This document shows, piece after piece, positions 22,336 through 33,672 of a stretch of DNA of 64,000 nucleotides (its first letter is position 1; every line of letters begins with the position of its first letter). The position numbers were made by a program, and so were the translations under genes. The DNA is from Ophiura sarsii. Its lineage: Eukaryota; Echinodermata; Ophiuroidea; Amphilepidida; Ophiuridae. The DNA is taken from assembly GCA_035610835.1 (NCBI GenBank), contig CM069449.1:44846768-44910767 (forward strand), written 5' to 3'. Below the pieces are notes generated by a model. That model searched no databases and was not told where the DNA came from. It saw nothing but the letters and a program-made list of their open reading frames with translations.

Positions 22336-22985
22336 ATGAAGTGCACGGACAATAATACCTTTCCCATTCCAGATAATGCTATTCCACTGTTGACACGGCA
22401 GGCAGTGCAGGGAATTGTTCAGTCGACCGTTCAACCAACTATTGGTATATTTGGGCTGCTTTTAAAGAAAGTGTCCAGCAAGCACAACATTGTGCATTAT
22501 ATGTTAGTAAAATAATTATTGAGCCCAAATCGCGTAATTATATAGAACAAAACATCATACTTATCTTAAAAACCCGAAGAAACACTGCCATCTCTCAACA
22601 TGTCATTTTTAAAATTCGCGGTGATCGAAAGTCCCGGGATCAATGACGTCATGGTTATTGGGGCTCAAATTTACGCAAGTGCATTGTGTAACTATGACTT
22701 CATTGATGCCGGGACTTTCGATTGCCGCGAATTTTAAAAATTGCATGTCGAGATATGGCAGTGTTTATTCGGTTTTTAAGATAAGTATGATGTTTTGTTC
22801 TATATTAATACGTGATTTGGACGTGATAATTCTTGTTCTTACATATAATGCACAATGTTTTGCTTGCCGGACACCTTCTTTAAACGCATCATTCATATAC
22901 GTAGTTTGGCGTCGTAATAGTATGCATACCAAAACAAATTTGTATTTGGTAAACCTTGCATTATCCGATTCAACATACAGTCATC
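22336..22985 (+). pseudogene. GPCR locus C: first exon (N-terminus, TM1-TM2), split by MITE-A
   Basis: ATG at 22336, just after an acceptor at 22310. The first part has NNTFPIPD and TIGIFGLLL (start of TM1), aligning with NNSFTFPD and AAFGVIF of locus B. A TTAA-flanked foldback MITE (22466-22879) follows. The frame then resumes as NASFIYVVWRRNSMHTKTNLY and LVNLALSDS (end of TM1, ICL1, TM2). Dropping the insert and one TTAA rejoins codons TTA-AAC in frame and aligns with locus B without gaps. After SDS the similarity is lost and a stop follows at about 23006. No later exons are seen. A receptor pseudogene fragment. Confidence 0.82.
22462..22883. mobile_element. TTAA foldback MITE-A, copy 1 (inside GPCR C)
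   Basis: TTAA duplications lie at 22462-22465 and 22880-22883. The ends are AGAAAGTGTCC and GGACACCTTCT. The two arms are long inverted repeats, each with TGCACAATGTT, ATAGAACAAAACATCATACT, TTTTAAAATTCGCGG and AAAGTCCCGG words, mirrored about a centre near 22670. Non-coding. The TTAA target is that of piggyBac-type transposases, though the tips are not CCC. Confidence 0.9.
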
Positions 22986-24880
22986 TGCATAAGTACAAAC
23001 ATGCCTAGTATTTGTTTAGTAATTCTTGAGATAAGACATTGAAAGTCGGGAAACGTTTCTGAAAAATCTGTTTTAAACCAAATAGCCGCGTTAAAAGTGT
23101 TAAGCTTTAAAAGCTTATTCCGTTCGAGTGGTTAAGGCAGACGTTGGTATGTGTTATGTACCTAGAATGCACACCGACATGCATCAACGTGTCAGTTGCC
23201 GGTGTAGCAGGAGACATGGGCCCCTGGAGCCATAGTCCGCCCTGTACAGTAAAGTATAGGTTGGTATAGGACACTCATCTCTAAACTCAACACTAGTTTC
23301 ATGCTTAAAATCCGTGTATGTGTATGGAGGTCGGACTATAGTTCCAGCAGGGGAACCATGGCTCCTTTCACAATGGTACAAATGCTAAGCGAAGATATTC
23401 GGGTATAACAATATGGACACCATAATGCATTTTCTTCATATGGCTGTAAGTAAAGTAAAGACACGTGCCGAGCAAAGCGGAGTGCCCATCTCTCTTTCCT
23501 TCGCGTTTGGGCCAGACTCCTCCATGTAATTTATGGCTGTAAGGTAGGTTTAATTGCCGTAAATTACACAAATATGAGTTACTTAACGACACGATCTGCC
23601 AAAAGCGATGAGAATAAAACGCTTGCTTCCGGTAATCACTTTATTTCTCGATATTAAAAGACAGGCGATCGATATGACATTTTATGACATTTTTGTGAGG
23701 TTTTCGCTATATTTTGGTGTATTTAATACCATAATACGAGACAATTCAATAGAAAACAGGGAAATATTTTAAAACTGACTTCCAAGTCTGTATATTTGAT
23801 TAGAATTGGTTCTTAAGTTATCGATAAAGCTCATAACAAAATTGGAATGAGGGTTGGTTAAGCATGAAAGTCAAGTCCCTCCCCTCCTCCCATCCGGTCC
23901 CTTTCTTCTAGCTACGTCCCTAGTTAGAGGTTAATGACTGCGTGTCAGTAGAATTGTGCAAGTCTTTACTGAATTCCCTTCCCTTGCGTTCATGTTGTTC
24001 CCTTTCTTAAATTTAACCAATATGAATCATTGAGTGCACAGAAATCACCAATCATCATCACCAATCAATCATCTCTTTTCTTATAAACACACCCGTAAGA
24101 ACTGCTTTTTCCTTGAGCGTGCATTCCACGTATGGGCATGTCCATACCATGGTAGCCCTGTGACCTTCAGCTACATCCACATTCATGTACTATTCTAAAT
24201 TTATTTCCATGACGCGAGATAAGACTGTTAGATTTAATCCACGTGTTTTGCTCAAAATACCTAATTTTGGGCCAAATACCTTATTTTTGGACAAATTTGA
24301 ATAGAGGAGATATTCTTGTACTACACTTACAAGTAATCTATTGTTATTATTTGATTTTTAAAACAATGGGTGCATCAGGTACGTGTACAAATAATTATTG
24401 AATGAAATATATGGTTATTAAAATAAATAGATTCAACGTTCACAATAATCAATTTTTAGCTAAAAATGGCATTTCGTGGCCGGTTTTCGACTACTTTTGG
24501 AGAATTAAAAATGACGATAGCACCAGAATGTATTGCTCGATTAACATGATTCTTGCGCCAAATTAAAAAAGTTGCCAAGCTCTTTAAAATGACACATGTT
24601 TGTTAAATTCCTTCGGCGAATCGGCGAACATTATATGCGTATTGCGTGAATGAACGACGCGCATGCGGAGTGTAATTAGAAAATGTCAATGCACTCCGCG
24701 TATTATACCATGGAACTTGCATCTTCTATTCAAATCAGTAACAAAATAATAAAGCACTTACGAGGTGCTGAGGGCGCTATAGCTGAATGAGTGTGTATGG
24801 ATCATATAACAACTTATAACAAAATTCGAATACGGTAGATGGCTCACTTGCGATTCGAGATTAATTGATGCTGGACATTC
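22986..24880. other. Intergenic, no gene recognised
   Basis: A tRNA A-box-like TTCGAGTGGTTAAGGC occurs at about 23120-23136 without a convincing B box, so a SINE relic is only possible. Otherwise no feature stands out. Confidence 0.35.
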
Positions 24881-25129
24881 TTAACACTTTCCACGCGGCT
24901 ATTGTACTAGTGTAAGCAATATACAAAACAGATTTTCAGAAACCATTCCCAACTTTCTAGGTCTATCTCAAGGATAACTGAACCAATATTAGGTATGTTT
25001 GTATTTTATTTCAATGCATTTCTCATGGAGATTCCAAATGGTAATGAAATTCAATAATTGTGACAATTTTGAAACATTGTGAAATTTTGGAATGTCGTCT
25101 GCAGACGCCTGCCGCGTGGAAATTGTTAA
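24881..25129. mobile_element. TTAA MITE-B, copy 1
   Basis: TTAA at both ends with inverted tips CACTTTCCACGCGGC and GCCGCGTGGAAATTG. The internal words TCTATCTCAAGGATAACTGA, GCATTTCTCATGG and GTCGTCTGCAGACGCCTGC are shared with five other copies in this window. Non-coding, about 249 bp. Confidence 0.88.
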
Positions 25130-25891
25130 CTGAAATTGTTAATTGATTTTGCTCGACACGTTAAACCCTATTTCTAGTTATTTGTCCAAAAAAAACCTGA
25201 AATAGCTTCAAAATGCGCCCTGATTAACAATGATCTGCCCGCCCTTAAAACACACGAAAATGAACCAAAGTGAACTCAAATTATTTGGATTAATTATTCC
25301 GAAATAATTCAAGTATTCACCAAGTATGAAATATTAAATATTCGGACACCCCACTCGAACCCAAATTATTACAAGCCCATGCAGCCATTAGCATTACAGT
25401 CAAGATAAATCAACCACCCAAGTTGGCAAGAATGTCCACTTAAGGTTTTAATTTTACTAACTTCAAAGACCATTTTAGTATACCGTATAATTAACTCCCT
25501 GAGTGTCGGCCTCGGACCGGGACCTGAAAACCCCTATGCTCCCCAACTACTATTGTGAAATTTTGATCTAGCCGTAGATCAGCAGATTTGAATTGATGTC
25601 TTGTTGTACAAAGAGGGTTAATTTCTCTTAATCCTCACAAGTGTAAGTTCAAACATGTGATTATTGTAAAGATATGCAAATCCCAGTTTGTATCAAAATT
25701 GAGGGCGCACCCAAGACAAGACATCACTGAATAAACCTTTAATTCATCGGCATTGTTGCAGCCACGCACGCTCATTGCATTATAGGACAGATATTTCGGT
25801 GCAACTCGTCTTCTGGGTGCTGAAACTCCAAGTCTTATTATTGTTTCAAAATAGCAGCAAGTGTCAATCATCAGATGTTCTTCATGTTCAA
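25130..25891. other. Intergenic, no feature recognised
   Basis: No coding or repeat signal beyond short AT-rich words. Ends with the ATGTTCAA target-site copy of the next element. Confidence 0.35.
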
Positions 25892-25907
25892 CAGTAGCGT
25901 AGCCAGC

Positions 25908-25938
<31 letters not shown>

Positions 25939-26183
25939 ACTGCCCTCCCCCCGGACACCTAAAATGGGGACCGAGAAGCGGAAAAATGGGGACGAGAAGA
26001 AGGGGAGAAAAGAGAGAAAGAAGGGGAAGGAGAGGGAGAAAGAGAAGAGAAAGGGGGAGGATAGCCAAATAGAAAACTTACGTGAAATTCACGAGGTAAG
26101 TGACTAGAATTTATCTTGGGGCAACCTTTTACGAAAATTTTTAAAATCTTGCCCCCCTGAAAAAAATCCTAGCTACGCCACTG
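25892..26183. mobile_element. hAT-like MITE with internal G-tract
   Basis: Tips are CAGTAGCGTAGCCAGC and CCTAGCTACGCCACTG, flanked by an exact 8-bp direct repeat ATGTTCAA (25884-25891 and 26184-26191). An 8-bp duplication and CA..TG tips fit the hAT superfamily. A run of about 30 G lies just inside the left end, and the interior is purine-rich (GAGAAAGAAGG). No transposase. Confidence 0.85.
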
Positions 26184-26191
26184 ATGTTCAA

Positions 26192-27422
26192 TATGGCGCT
26201 ATGAATCAAAATGAAAGAGTCGATTTCGGAAATCAATTTAATTAACGTAATCGCACCATGTCAACATCTGTCCGGTATTAATATACGAGGGTAAATCAAT
26301 ATGTTCTACCCCTCCCTGTTACTTCGTTATGAGGGAATAAATCTCAGCAGAGCTACTGGATGATCACGATGTATTGCAGCTAAATGGCTATAGGGTTTTA
26401 TTGCATATTATATTGTTCTCGCATAGTCAAAACGATCAGTCAAAATATATGTAAAATCTAGTTGATTGTAAGTGATTCCAGCAAAAGTCACAAAATAATA
26501 ATGATCCTAATGATGTAATGACATTTTTATCAAATCATAATCTGTTTCGTCAATATTTAATCTAATTAGCACAATCAATATAATTATATTTTCCGTTGAT
26601 CCAACCGGCTTGACTTTACTCATAACCACATTGAATCAATAAAAAGTGATCAAGAGAGGGCGTCGCACACTGAACTCTCTATATCCAAATATCCCAATTG
26701 CTCCGAACCGTCAAGGGATGGCGCTATATAACGAAAGCAGACGAAGATGAAAAGACTAGTCAATGATCACATGGGTTTAAAACCAGCCTTCCCAGATCAT
26801 CTTTTTGGAGTCAATATTGGGCTACTTTAGGGTCATTTTCATCTTTAAATTGCCATGGTAAGTAAGAGGTCAGTGTGCGTACTCGGCAACTTTAAGAACT
26901 CCCATATTGCTTGTAGAATAGGGCTAATTATTGTTTGGTATAATCATATCAAGTTGCAAGCAATGAGATATCATCAATACTTGTTTATTGATACACTAGC
27001 AACAAAAGGTCTTAGGACACCTTATATACACTACAAAATGAGAGAACACACTGGGAACCCACTAAACACAGTAGGGTTAGTATTTTGGTATTCTAGGTTA
27101 ACAAATTGATGAAAAGTTCTTACAAGTTTGGTTAAACAAATTTGTTATATTTTTTGAGACATTCTTAAATATAGGGATAGCATTCATAACAATATTCGGT
27201 GATTCGAAATGTTCTCTTTGATTGTTTTAGTTAATTTCAAGAGTAACATAAGCTTGATAATAATACTTGAAACCAATGAAACTTTGTAATATGTCCAGTT
27301 CATGTTTGTGCTATGAGAAAGTATAGGGAATTTAGATGGTTTCAATTATCATATAAAAGTCATGGTGTTGAAATAAAACTTTTAAAATTCCCTCCCAAAT
27401 AATAGTATATTTTTAAAGACGA
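26192..27422. other. Intergenic, no feature recognised
   Basis: Open frames such as the one at 26855-27109 show no domain. No clear repeats. Confidence 0.35.
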
Positions 27423-27842
27423 TTAAAGGAAGGGTCCCGCAAGCACAACATTGAGCATTACTTTTTAGAAAAATAATTATCGAGTCGAAATGACGTAATT
27501 ATATAGAACAAAACATCATACTAGTAACAAAAAAAGAATAAAAACTGCCATCACTCAACATGCAATTTTTAAAATTCGCGGCGATTTAAAGTCCCGGTGT
27601 CGATGACGTCATGGGTATTGGTGCTCAAATTTGCGCGTGTGCATTGTATAACTATGACATCGTCGACACTGGGACTTTCGATCCCCACGAATTTTAAAAA
27701 GTGCATGTTGAGAGATTGCGGTTTGTATTTGTTTTTGTCATAAGTGTGGTGTTTTGTTGTATATAATTACAAAAGTTGGGCTCGATAGTTATTTTTCTAA
27801 CATATATTGCACACTTTTATGTTTGCGGTACACCTCCTTTAA
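27423..27842. mobile_element. TTAA foldback MITE-A, copy 2
   Basis: TTAA at 27423-27426 and 27839-27842; tips AGGAAGGGTCC and GGTACACCTCCT. The same mirrored arms as copy 1, including TGACGTCATGGGTATTGG near the centre. Confidence 0.88.
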
Positions 27843-28120
27843 AGAGATCAATTCTCAATATCTCAGAAAGATTAAAGACTAGGGACAATTTTGATATTAG
27901 TTTCACTTGAGTGAATACGTTGACAAAATTGACACACTGCTTACCATTGGATTGCATTGGTTATAATGAGCTTGATTAATTATTCATGAGCTATTTTCAA
28001 TGGGAAATTTATATGGGGATTCAACGAATGCACACATTTCTTTTAATCTCATGGAATGAAATGAACAGATGTTGCAGGAACTACAATCATGATAATAATG
28101 GCATTTTTTCCCCGTCGTTT

Positions 28121-28228
28121 CCATTTATACTCTATCACAGCTTTCCCCAGCTTTCCTGGGGAAAGCTGTGCGTATGAATGAACAGTTTTCCTCGGTAAAG
28201 CTGGGGACAGCTGTGATAGAGTATATGG
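28121..28228. repeat. 108-bp foldback hairpin
   Basis: Left arm CCATTTATACTCTATCACAG plus CTTTCCCCAGCTTT; right arm AAAGCTGGGGACAGCTGTGA plus TAGAGTATATGG. The arms pair almost completely, with a secondary AGCTTTCC/GGAAAGCT palindrome in the loop. Probably a small MITE. Confidence 0.7.
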
Positions 28229-28439
28229 AATCGACCCCATATGAGTAACTGTTTAATAGTGGTGTAAATATGATTGAGAGGTCGAACTTTTTGAATGACC
28301 TTCGTTAATTAGATCAGGTGTACCCATCCTATATAGAATTACCAATAAATGATCAAATCATAGTAGACGGTGTCAATGTTTGATGACATGACCATCGGGT
28401 ATATTACGGAGAGTTATCCCCGTTCGTATATCATTCATT

Positions 28440-28480
28440 CAACATAATCTGTCGGTACTGAGGAAGGTGAGAGTGAAAAG
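28440..28480 (+). promoter_or_regulatory. Candidate 5'UTR exon end of the secreted peptide gene
   Basis: GAGTGAAAAG|GTAAGC is a good 5' splice site about 0.8 kb before the acceptor TTATCATATTTTTCAG (ending 29305) that opens the coding exon. The exon start is unknown. Inference only. Confidence 0.3.
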
Positions 28481-29055
28481 GTAAGCTGAGTATTAATTAT
28501 CGTTGGTTCGAGCATCGCGCCGCGCCTGTGAATGTCCTTGTTTTTTCGAGTTCGGACATTCAGCGACGCGGCTTGTTATGTGTTTAACTCGCTCTTTCAG
28601 TTGGGATGAGCTTCTCTATTATACTGTATGTACATTTCTGCTCGTCCCTCTATATACGACTGTTTCAGTTGGGACTGGTTTACTATTGTATATTAATTGT
28701 AACCAAATCGTCTTTAACGTTAGGTTTTCAAATTTAATGTGGCGTGATTGTTGTCAGACGTCATCGTGTTTTCGGCTAAATATGTTAATACATTAGCACA
28801 AAGCGCTAAGGCGACGAAATAAATCACGTTCTTACGGGAAAACGGACCTCTCAGGTACGGTACGGTCGATCGAGTCAATTTGGGTGAATTTCAACAATTT
28901 CGAAATTAAAAAAAACCCCACAACATTTCAAAATAATTTTAAATTTATGACAATAAAAAAAATAGTTCTTTACATTTTCGAAAGATTTAGGGTTTTTGAA
29001 TTTTAAACAAATGAGATGGTCGGGCTCGGAGAACATTGTTTTTGTCGTCGACTTA

Positions 29056-29184
29056 AGGTGCGTTCATACTCGCGTCGTTGCGTATCGGTCGACGACGATG
29101 GATTAAAGTTGAAATTGCTTCAACTCGCGCAACGATGTCCGTAGACGTCGACCGATGCGCAACGACGTGAGTATGAACGCACCT
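29056..29184. mobile_element. Foldback MITE with TTA target duplication
   Basis: TTA at 29053-29055 and 29185-29187. Tips AGGTGCGTTCATACTCGCGT and ACGTGAGTATGAACGCACCT are inverted copies, with CGATCGGTCGACG-type words inside. The 3-bp TTA duplication fits PIF/Harbinger-type elements. 129 bp, non-coding. Confidence 0.82.
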
Positions 29185-29321
29185 TTACTGAGTTTTTTTT
29201 TTAAATATTAAGGAATTTGGAACCATCACATTGTGCATCCTTATTCTCAATAAACATCAATTTTGCTAAGCGACCTCTCTATCCCTGCCGTTATCATATT
29301 TTTCAGCACATACACCCTAAA

Positions 29322-32054
29322 ATGAATATCATCAGTTATAGCATTGTTTACATCATGTTCCTTCTGGGGTCTACCTTGGTCGTTAGCAACCCAGTGAACA
29401 CCAAGCAGAGCGACGGACCGATACAGCAGCTGAAACGGAACACTAATGAGGACTGTGAGTATAGTATGGTATAGGCTAATTCTAACACAGCTAAGGAAGT
29501 TAAAGGTATATTATGTGATCTTTCCAGGTAACGCCCTCAACATCGAAAAAAAAATTGAAAGAAGATTTTCTTGCAGATTTACATTTCTGATCATAAATCG
29601 TACATACATTCCAAGTTATAGGGCGATACGATTCTTAATTACTTCAAAATCGTGATTTTAGAGTGATAACTCCGACAGTTTATATTTTCACTCTAAAACC
29701 ATGATTTTGAGGTAATTAGGAATCGTATCGCTCTGTAACTTGGAATGTACGTATGATTTATGATCAGAAATGTAAATCTGCAAGAAAATCTACTTTCTAA
29801 AAAAAATAATGAATAGAGGGCGCTCTCTGGAAAAGATCACATAATATGCCTTTAAGTTTAAACTTTAAAAATACCAAAATATGAATAACACGCAGTGAGA
29901 GTGCGGAAAACTGTCTGAAATTGTCAATTTTTAAAACCCTTTCACATTCAGCTGCGATCAGGCTGGCGCTTGCATTAATCTGAAGAATTATCAAAACACC
30001 AAGCCAAGCAGACTCGAAGTAAAAGACAGTACGATGTACTATCGGCGCCGTACCATATAACATTATATCACAATATTTTCTGCAGAATACCGTTCCAAAC
30101 GAGAGTCTATAATACCAGACAAAATCATTCAAATGCGTATTTATATAATTCATTGCACATTTATTAATAGTTCTTTGCGCATTTATAAATCGTTCATTTC
30201 GTATTTATAAATCGTTCATTACGCATTCATAATCGTTAATTGCGCATTTATAAATCGTGCATTACGCATTTATAAATCGTTCATTTCGCATTCATTAAAA
30301 TGTTAATCATCGATGCCGAGTTAAAACGGGTCCATAGCGGGTCGTATAAATATAGCTATTATCTCAAATGTCGCGTCTTGTTCCGAGCATTTTACATGCA
30401 ACTTCTTTATTAATATTGGAAGAGGCTTCATTTGCACACCCTTTAATTCTAATGCATTGACATTACGCCTACAAATCCTTATATATCTATCCCCAATTTA
30501 CCGGCCTTTTAGTCTTTTATCGGCGGTAATAACAATCACAGGTGGTCAGCAACTGCCAGGACTGTGGTCTGGATGTTGCCCAAAAATCTGATCACATATG
30601 TTCCATCGTCCTGTATAGCTTGAGCCCATTGGGCTACATGTTGAACTAAAATCTGCTATATAATCGTTTTTTGTTGTTGAAATTTGAGCTTGATATTTGA
30701 CAAAATCTGAAATCGCACTGGTTTTTAGACAAATTCAAGTTCAAACATTGAATTTCTTAAAGGAATGGTCCTGCAAGCACAACATTGAGCATTATTTGTT
30801 AGAAACATAATTATCGAGCCGAAGTTACGTCATTATATAGAACAAAACACCGTACTAGTCACAAAAATGAATAAAAACTGCCATCACTCAACATGCACTT
30901 TTTAAAATTCGCGGCGATTGAAAGTCCCGGTGTCGATGACGTCATGGGTATCGGTGCTCAAATTTGCGCATGTGTATTGTACAACTATGACATCATCGAC
31001 ACTGGGACTTTTGATCGCCGCGAATTTTAAAAAGGGCATGTTGAGAGATTGCGGTTTTTATTTGTTTTTGTCATAAGTGTGGTGTTTTCTTCTATATCAT
31101 TACAAAAGTTGGGCTCGATAGTTATATTTCTAACATATAATGCACACTTTTATGCTTGCGGGGACACCTCCTTTAACACAAGAACTTTGAAAAGTCGTGT
31201 GTTGGGCTAAAAAATTCCATCCAAGAATTGTTTAATTCAACACATTGACCGCATGCTGAGGAGACCCTGAGGCAGTCTGTCTACAATCTAGCCACATGAA
31301 TTGACACACGCGGTGACTTTCAGCCACATTGGTCTAGTTTTAAAACTAAAATCTGATCCAGGGACAATATATTGTGCCTTTTTTTCGAATTTTGAACTTT
31401 TGATTTGAATAAATTTTAAATAGTACTAATTTCAATGACAAATTGAAGTTAAAGTGTGAATTTCTCAACACAACAACTTTCAAAAGTAAGACTTTGAAAT
31501 TGAATTGAATCTAAATAAAGCTGTGTATTGGTAAACTTTTAACATTTTCTGTCAGAATACTTTTAGCTAATTTCGTTAATATCCCATGGATTTAATTTCG
31601 TTCGACCAGCAAACCATATGAACATTATTCATTTATGAACATTAACACAAGAAAATCAGCAAAAACTGTAATAATTACGTTTCTAAAGTCCCCACTAGTA
31701 CCATGCTAGTACCAAGTTATTCCTACCATGGATAAAACTAGGATACCACCTGGCGCGGCGGGGCCTTGGGCAATGCTTGGCCGGCGAGCCGGGCTAGAAA
31801 ATACACAGGGTGCACCATGGGGCAAAATTGGTTCTTGAAAAAAGGGATATTTCTATAAGGGCTTGTAGGTGTAATGATGTTTTTGCACAATTAAGGATAA
31901 CCAACACAAGAAGACAATGTTTCCTGTTTCTTTCATAATTACAGTTTGTGTACTAAAGGTCGTCAACCCCGATGCAGGCCTGTATTATGCCTGTACATGT
32001 GATCCAAAGACTGGACATACGGTGCGTTGCGCACATTATTTCTTGTGTAAGTAG
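29322..32054 (+). CDS. Short secreted cysteine-rich peptide precursor, two coding exons
   Basis: Exon 1 follows acceptor TTATCATATTTTTCAG (ending 29305). ATG at 29322 opens a signal peptide (MNIISYSIVYIMFLLGS, cleavage probably near VVS/N), then a short spacer and a dibasic KR at residues 38-39. The exon ends in phase 1 at 29454 before GTGAGT. Exon 2 starts at 31945 after TTTCATAATTACAG and adds a cysteine-rich stretch, C-x14-C-x-C-x9-C, including YYACTCDPKTGHTVRC. It either reads on to FLCK and a TAG at 32052-32054 (AATAAA at 32382), or splices at 32046 (TTGT|GTAAGT) to an acceptor at 33014 that would create a TAA. The precursor is about 78-80 aa. The C-x-C..G..VRC pattern recalls part of a VWC domain. 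Family and function unknown; a hormone-like or defence peptide is possible. Confidence 0.6.
29500..29855. mobile_element. TTAA foldback MITE-D in intron 1 of the peptide gene
   Basis: TTAA at 29500-29503 and 29852-29855; tips AGGTATATTATGTGATC and GATCACATAATATGCCT. Long inverted arms share TGCAGATTTACATTTCTGAT, GTACATACATTCCAAGTTA and AAAATCGTGATTTTAGAGTG with their mirror images. Non-coding. Confidence 0.85.
30165..30300. repeat. About 22-bp tandem repeat
   Basis: Six degenerate copies of GCATTTATAAATCGTTCATT (variants with TCGTATT, TACGCATTC, TGCGCATTT). Intronic. Confidence 0.75.
30757..31176. mobile_element. TTAA foldback MITE-A, copy 3
   Basis: TTAA at 30757-30760 and 31173-31176; tips AGGAATGGTCC and GGACACCTCCT. 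Nearly identical in arm structure to copy 2. Lies in intron 1 of the peptide gene. Confidence 0.88.
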
Positions 32055-33354
32055 CCAAAAAAAAATTAAAAAGAGGCAGTTTTTGGGGGGCTACTGTTGA
32101 ATCCAACCACCCAATACATCTAGATTGACATGGTAGTAACATGAGACTGTATACATTCTGTAACAAAATATTACAAAATCCATGTTAACACTTGCTGTTT
32201 ATCCCGTCAGAATACGAGAATATGTTCTGAGCATGATTATCGTGGGATTGAGATCAAGCATCCCATACTACCATGTGATTCTACATGTATTGGCCGATCA
32301 AACATACATGTAGGCTACATCCCATTCGTATTGACGATGCTAAACTTTTTAAAGTCAAAATTTAAATTAAATCCACGACGGAATAAAGCGTAACGATAGT
32401 ATTTCAGCAAGATTTGTATCTAGTCTAGGATGTATGTTGCATTCCGCAGTTGTGCTTATAGGTTTTTGTTAATACATGAAACCAGTTACTACGTATAGTT
32501 CGTTCGTCGTACTTATATCGGGGGAGGGTACTCCGATATTTCTTTTTGGTAGGGATGTGCCGCCAACAAATTGACCCTAATATTTACCAATTTTCGAGGG
32601 GAAATGGACCCATCTGTTTACCGAGAGGAAAACATGTTTAGTGTACATTTCAAAAACTGAAAAAGGGGGATTTGTGCTATTTCTGTAAAGCTCTTTTTAT
32701 ATTCAATATTTTGTTCGGTTTCAAAAATGTTGTAACTTTGTAGTCATAACTGGATAACGGTACCACGAAATGTTGTGATTATTTTTGCTGACGACTGTAA
32801 ATAAACGCAGCTATGGATTGAAGCAATGGACGCCTTCATATTCTTGTAAGGTATATTTCAAATATTAATTTTAGTTTTGGTGCAGTTTTTTTACTCACCC
32901 TGTATAGTGAACACTGATAATTGCGATATCAGGTTCAAGAGAGTCGTAAAAACGGCACATAAATTCTGAAAATACGTATGAAGTTCATCTGATGCATTCT
33001 CATTTTCTCCTCAGAACGTTGATGTTGAAGAACGAGGAAGGCAGTTTATTATGCCGCGTAACAATCATCTGACAATTATGCTGCTCTCATCTGAAATGTC
33101 TGCTTTTGTTTCTCTGTTGTCATGTTGTGTAAATTGTCTCTTGTTGTTATGGTGGTGGCCACAGTGATGGAGCTATTATACGCTAAGAAGTCATCACACT
33201 GTATTGTATACGTGTACTCCTATTGACACGGCTGTTTGACTGTCCGCTTTATAATTAAAATTATGGGATAAAAAAAGATTACATAGTGGCCCATTTATGG
33301 TTTGACCTGATTTAGGTAGCGCTAATGAATACGAGTATACGGTGAAAATGTCAA
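32055..33354. other. 3' region of the peptide gene
   Basis: AATAAA at 32382-32387 could end the transcript if exon 2 is terminal. A strong acceptor (TTTTCTCCTCAG, ending 33014) is the alternative next exon. No other gene signal. Confidence 0.35.
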
Positions 33355-33672
33355 GAAAATTGTCCAAGCACAAGGTTGTGCATTTATGTTAGAAAAATAA
33401 TAATCGATCCCAAATTGCGAACTTAAGACAAATAACGAATAAAAACGGCAACATCTCAACTCAAGATCGAATGTCCCGGTGTCGATGAAGTCATAGTTAT
33501 ATTATGCACTTGCGTACATTTGAGCACCAATAATCATGACGTCATTGACACCGGGACTTTCGATCGCCACGAATTTTAGAAATTGCATGTTGAGAGATGG
33601 CCGTTTTTATCAGCTTTTGTGAAAATGATGTTTTGTTCTATATAATTACGCAATTTGGGCTCGATTATTATG
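33355..33672. mobile_element. TTAA foldback MITE-A, copy 4 (partial)
   Basis: Shares TGTCCAAGCACAA, AATCGATCCCAAATTGCG, GTCCCGGTGTCGATGA and its mirror TGACACCGGGACTTTCGATC. The right terminus is missing. Confidence 0.75.

Noticed and set aside
23115..23140. tRNA-Leu/Ser-like A box (TTCGAGTGGTTAAGGC)
   Set aside because: No B box at the proper distance; at most a SINE relic.
25635..26072. Open frames rich in Pro or Gly over the G-tract
   Set aside because: They arise from the homopolymer inside an hAT-like MITE.
26855..27109. 84-aa open frame
   Set aside because: No domain or conserved feature seen.
28503..28796. 97-aa open frame as a gene
   Set aside because: No recognisable domain, splice context or repeat in another copy. 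Chance frame.
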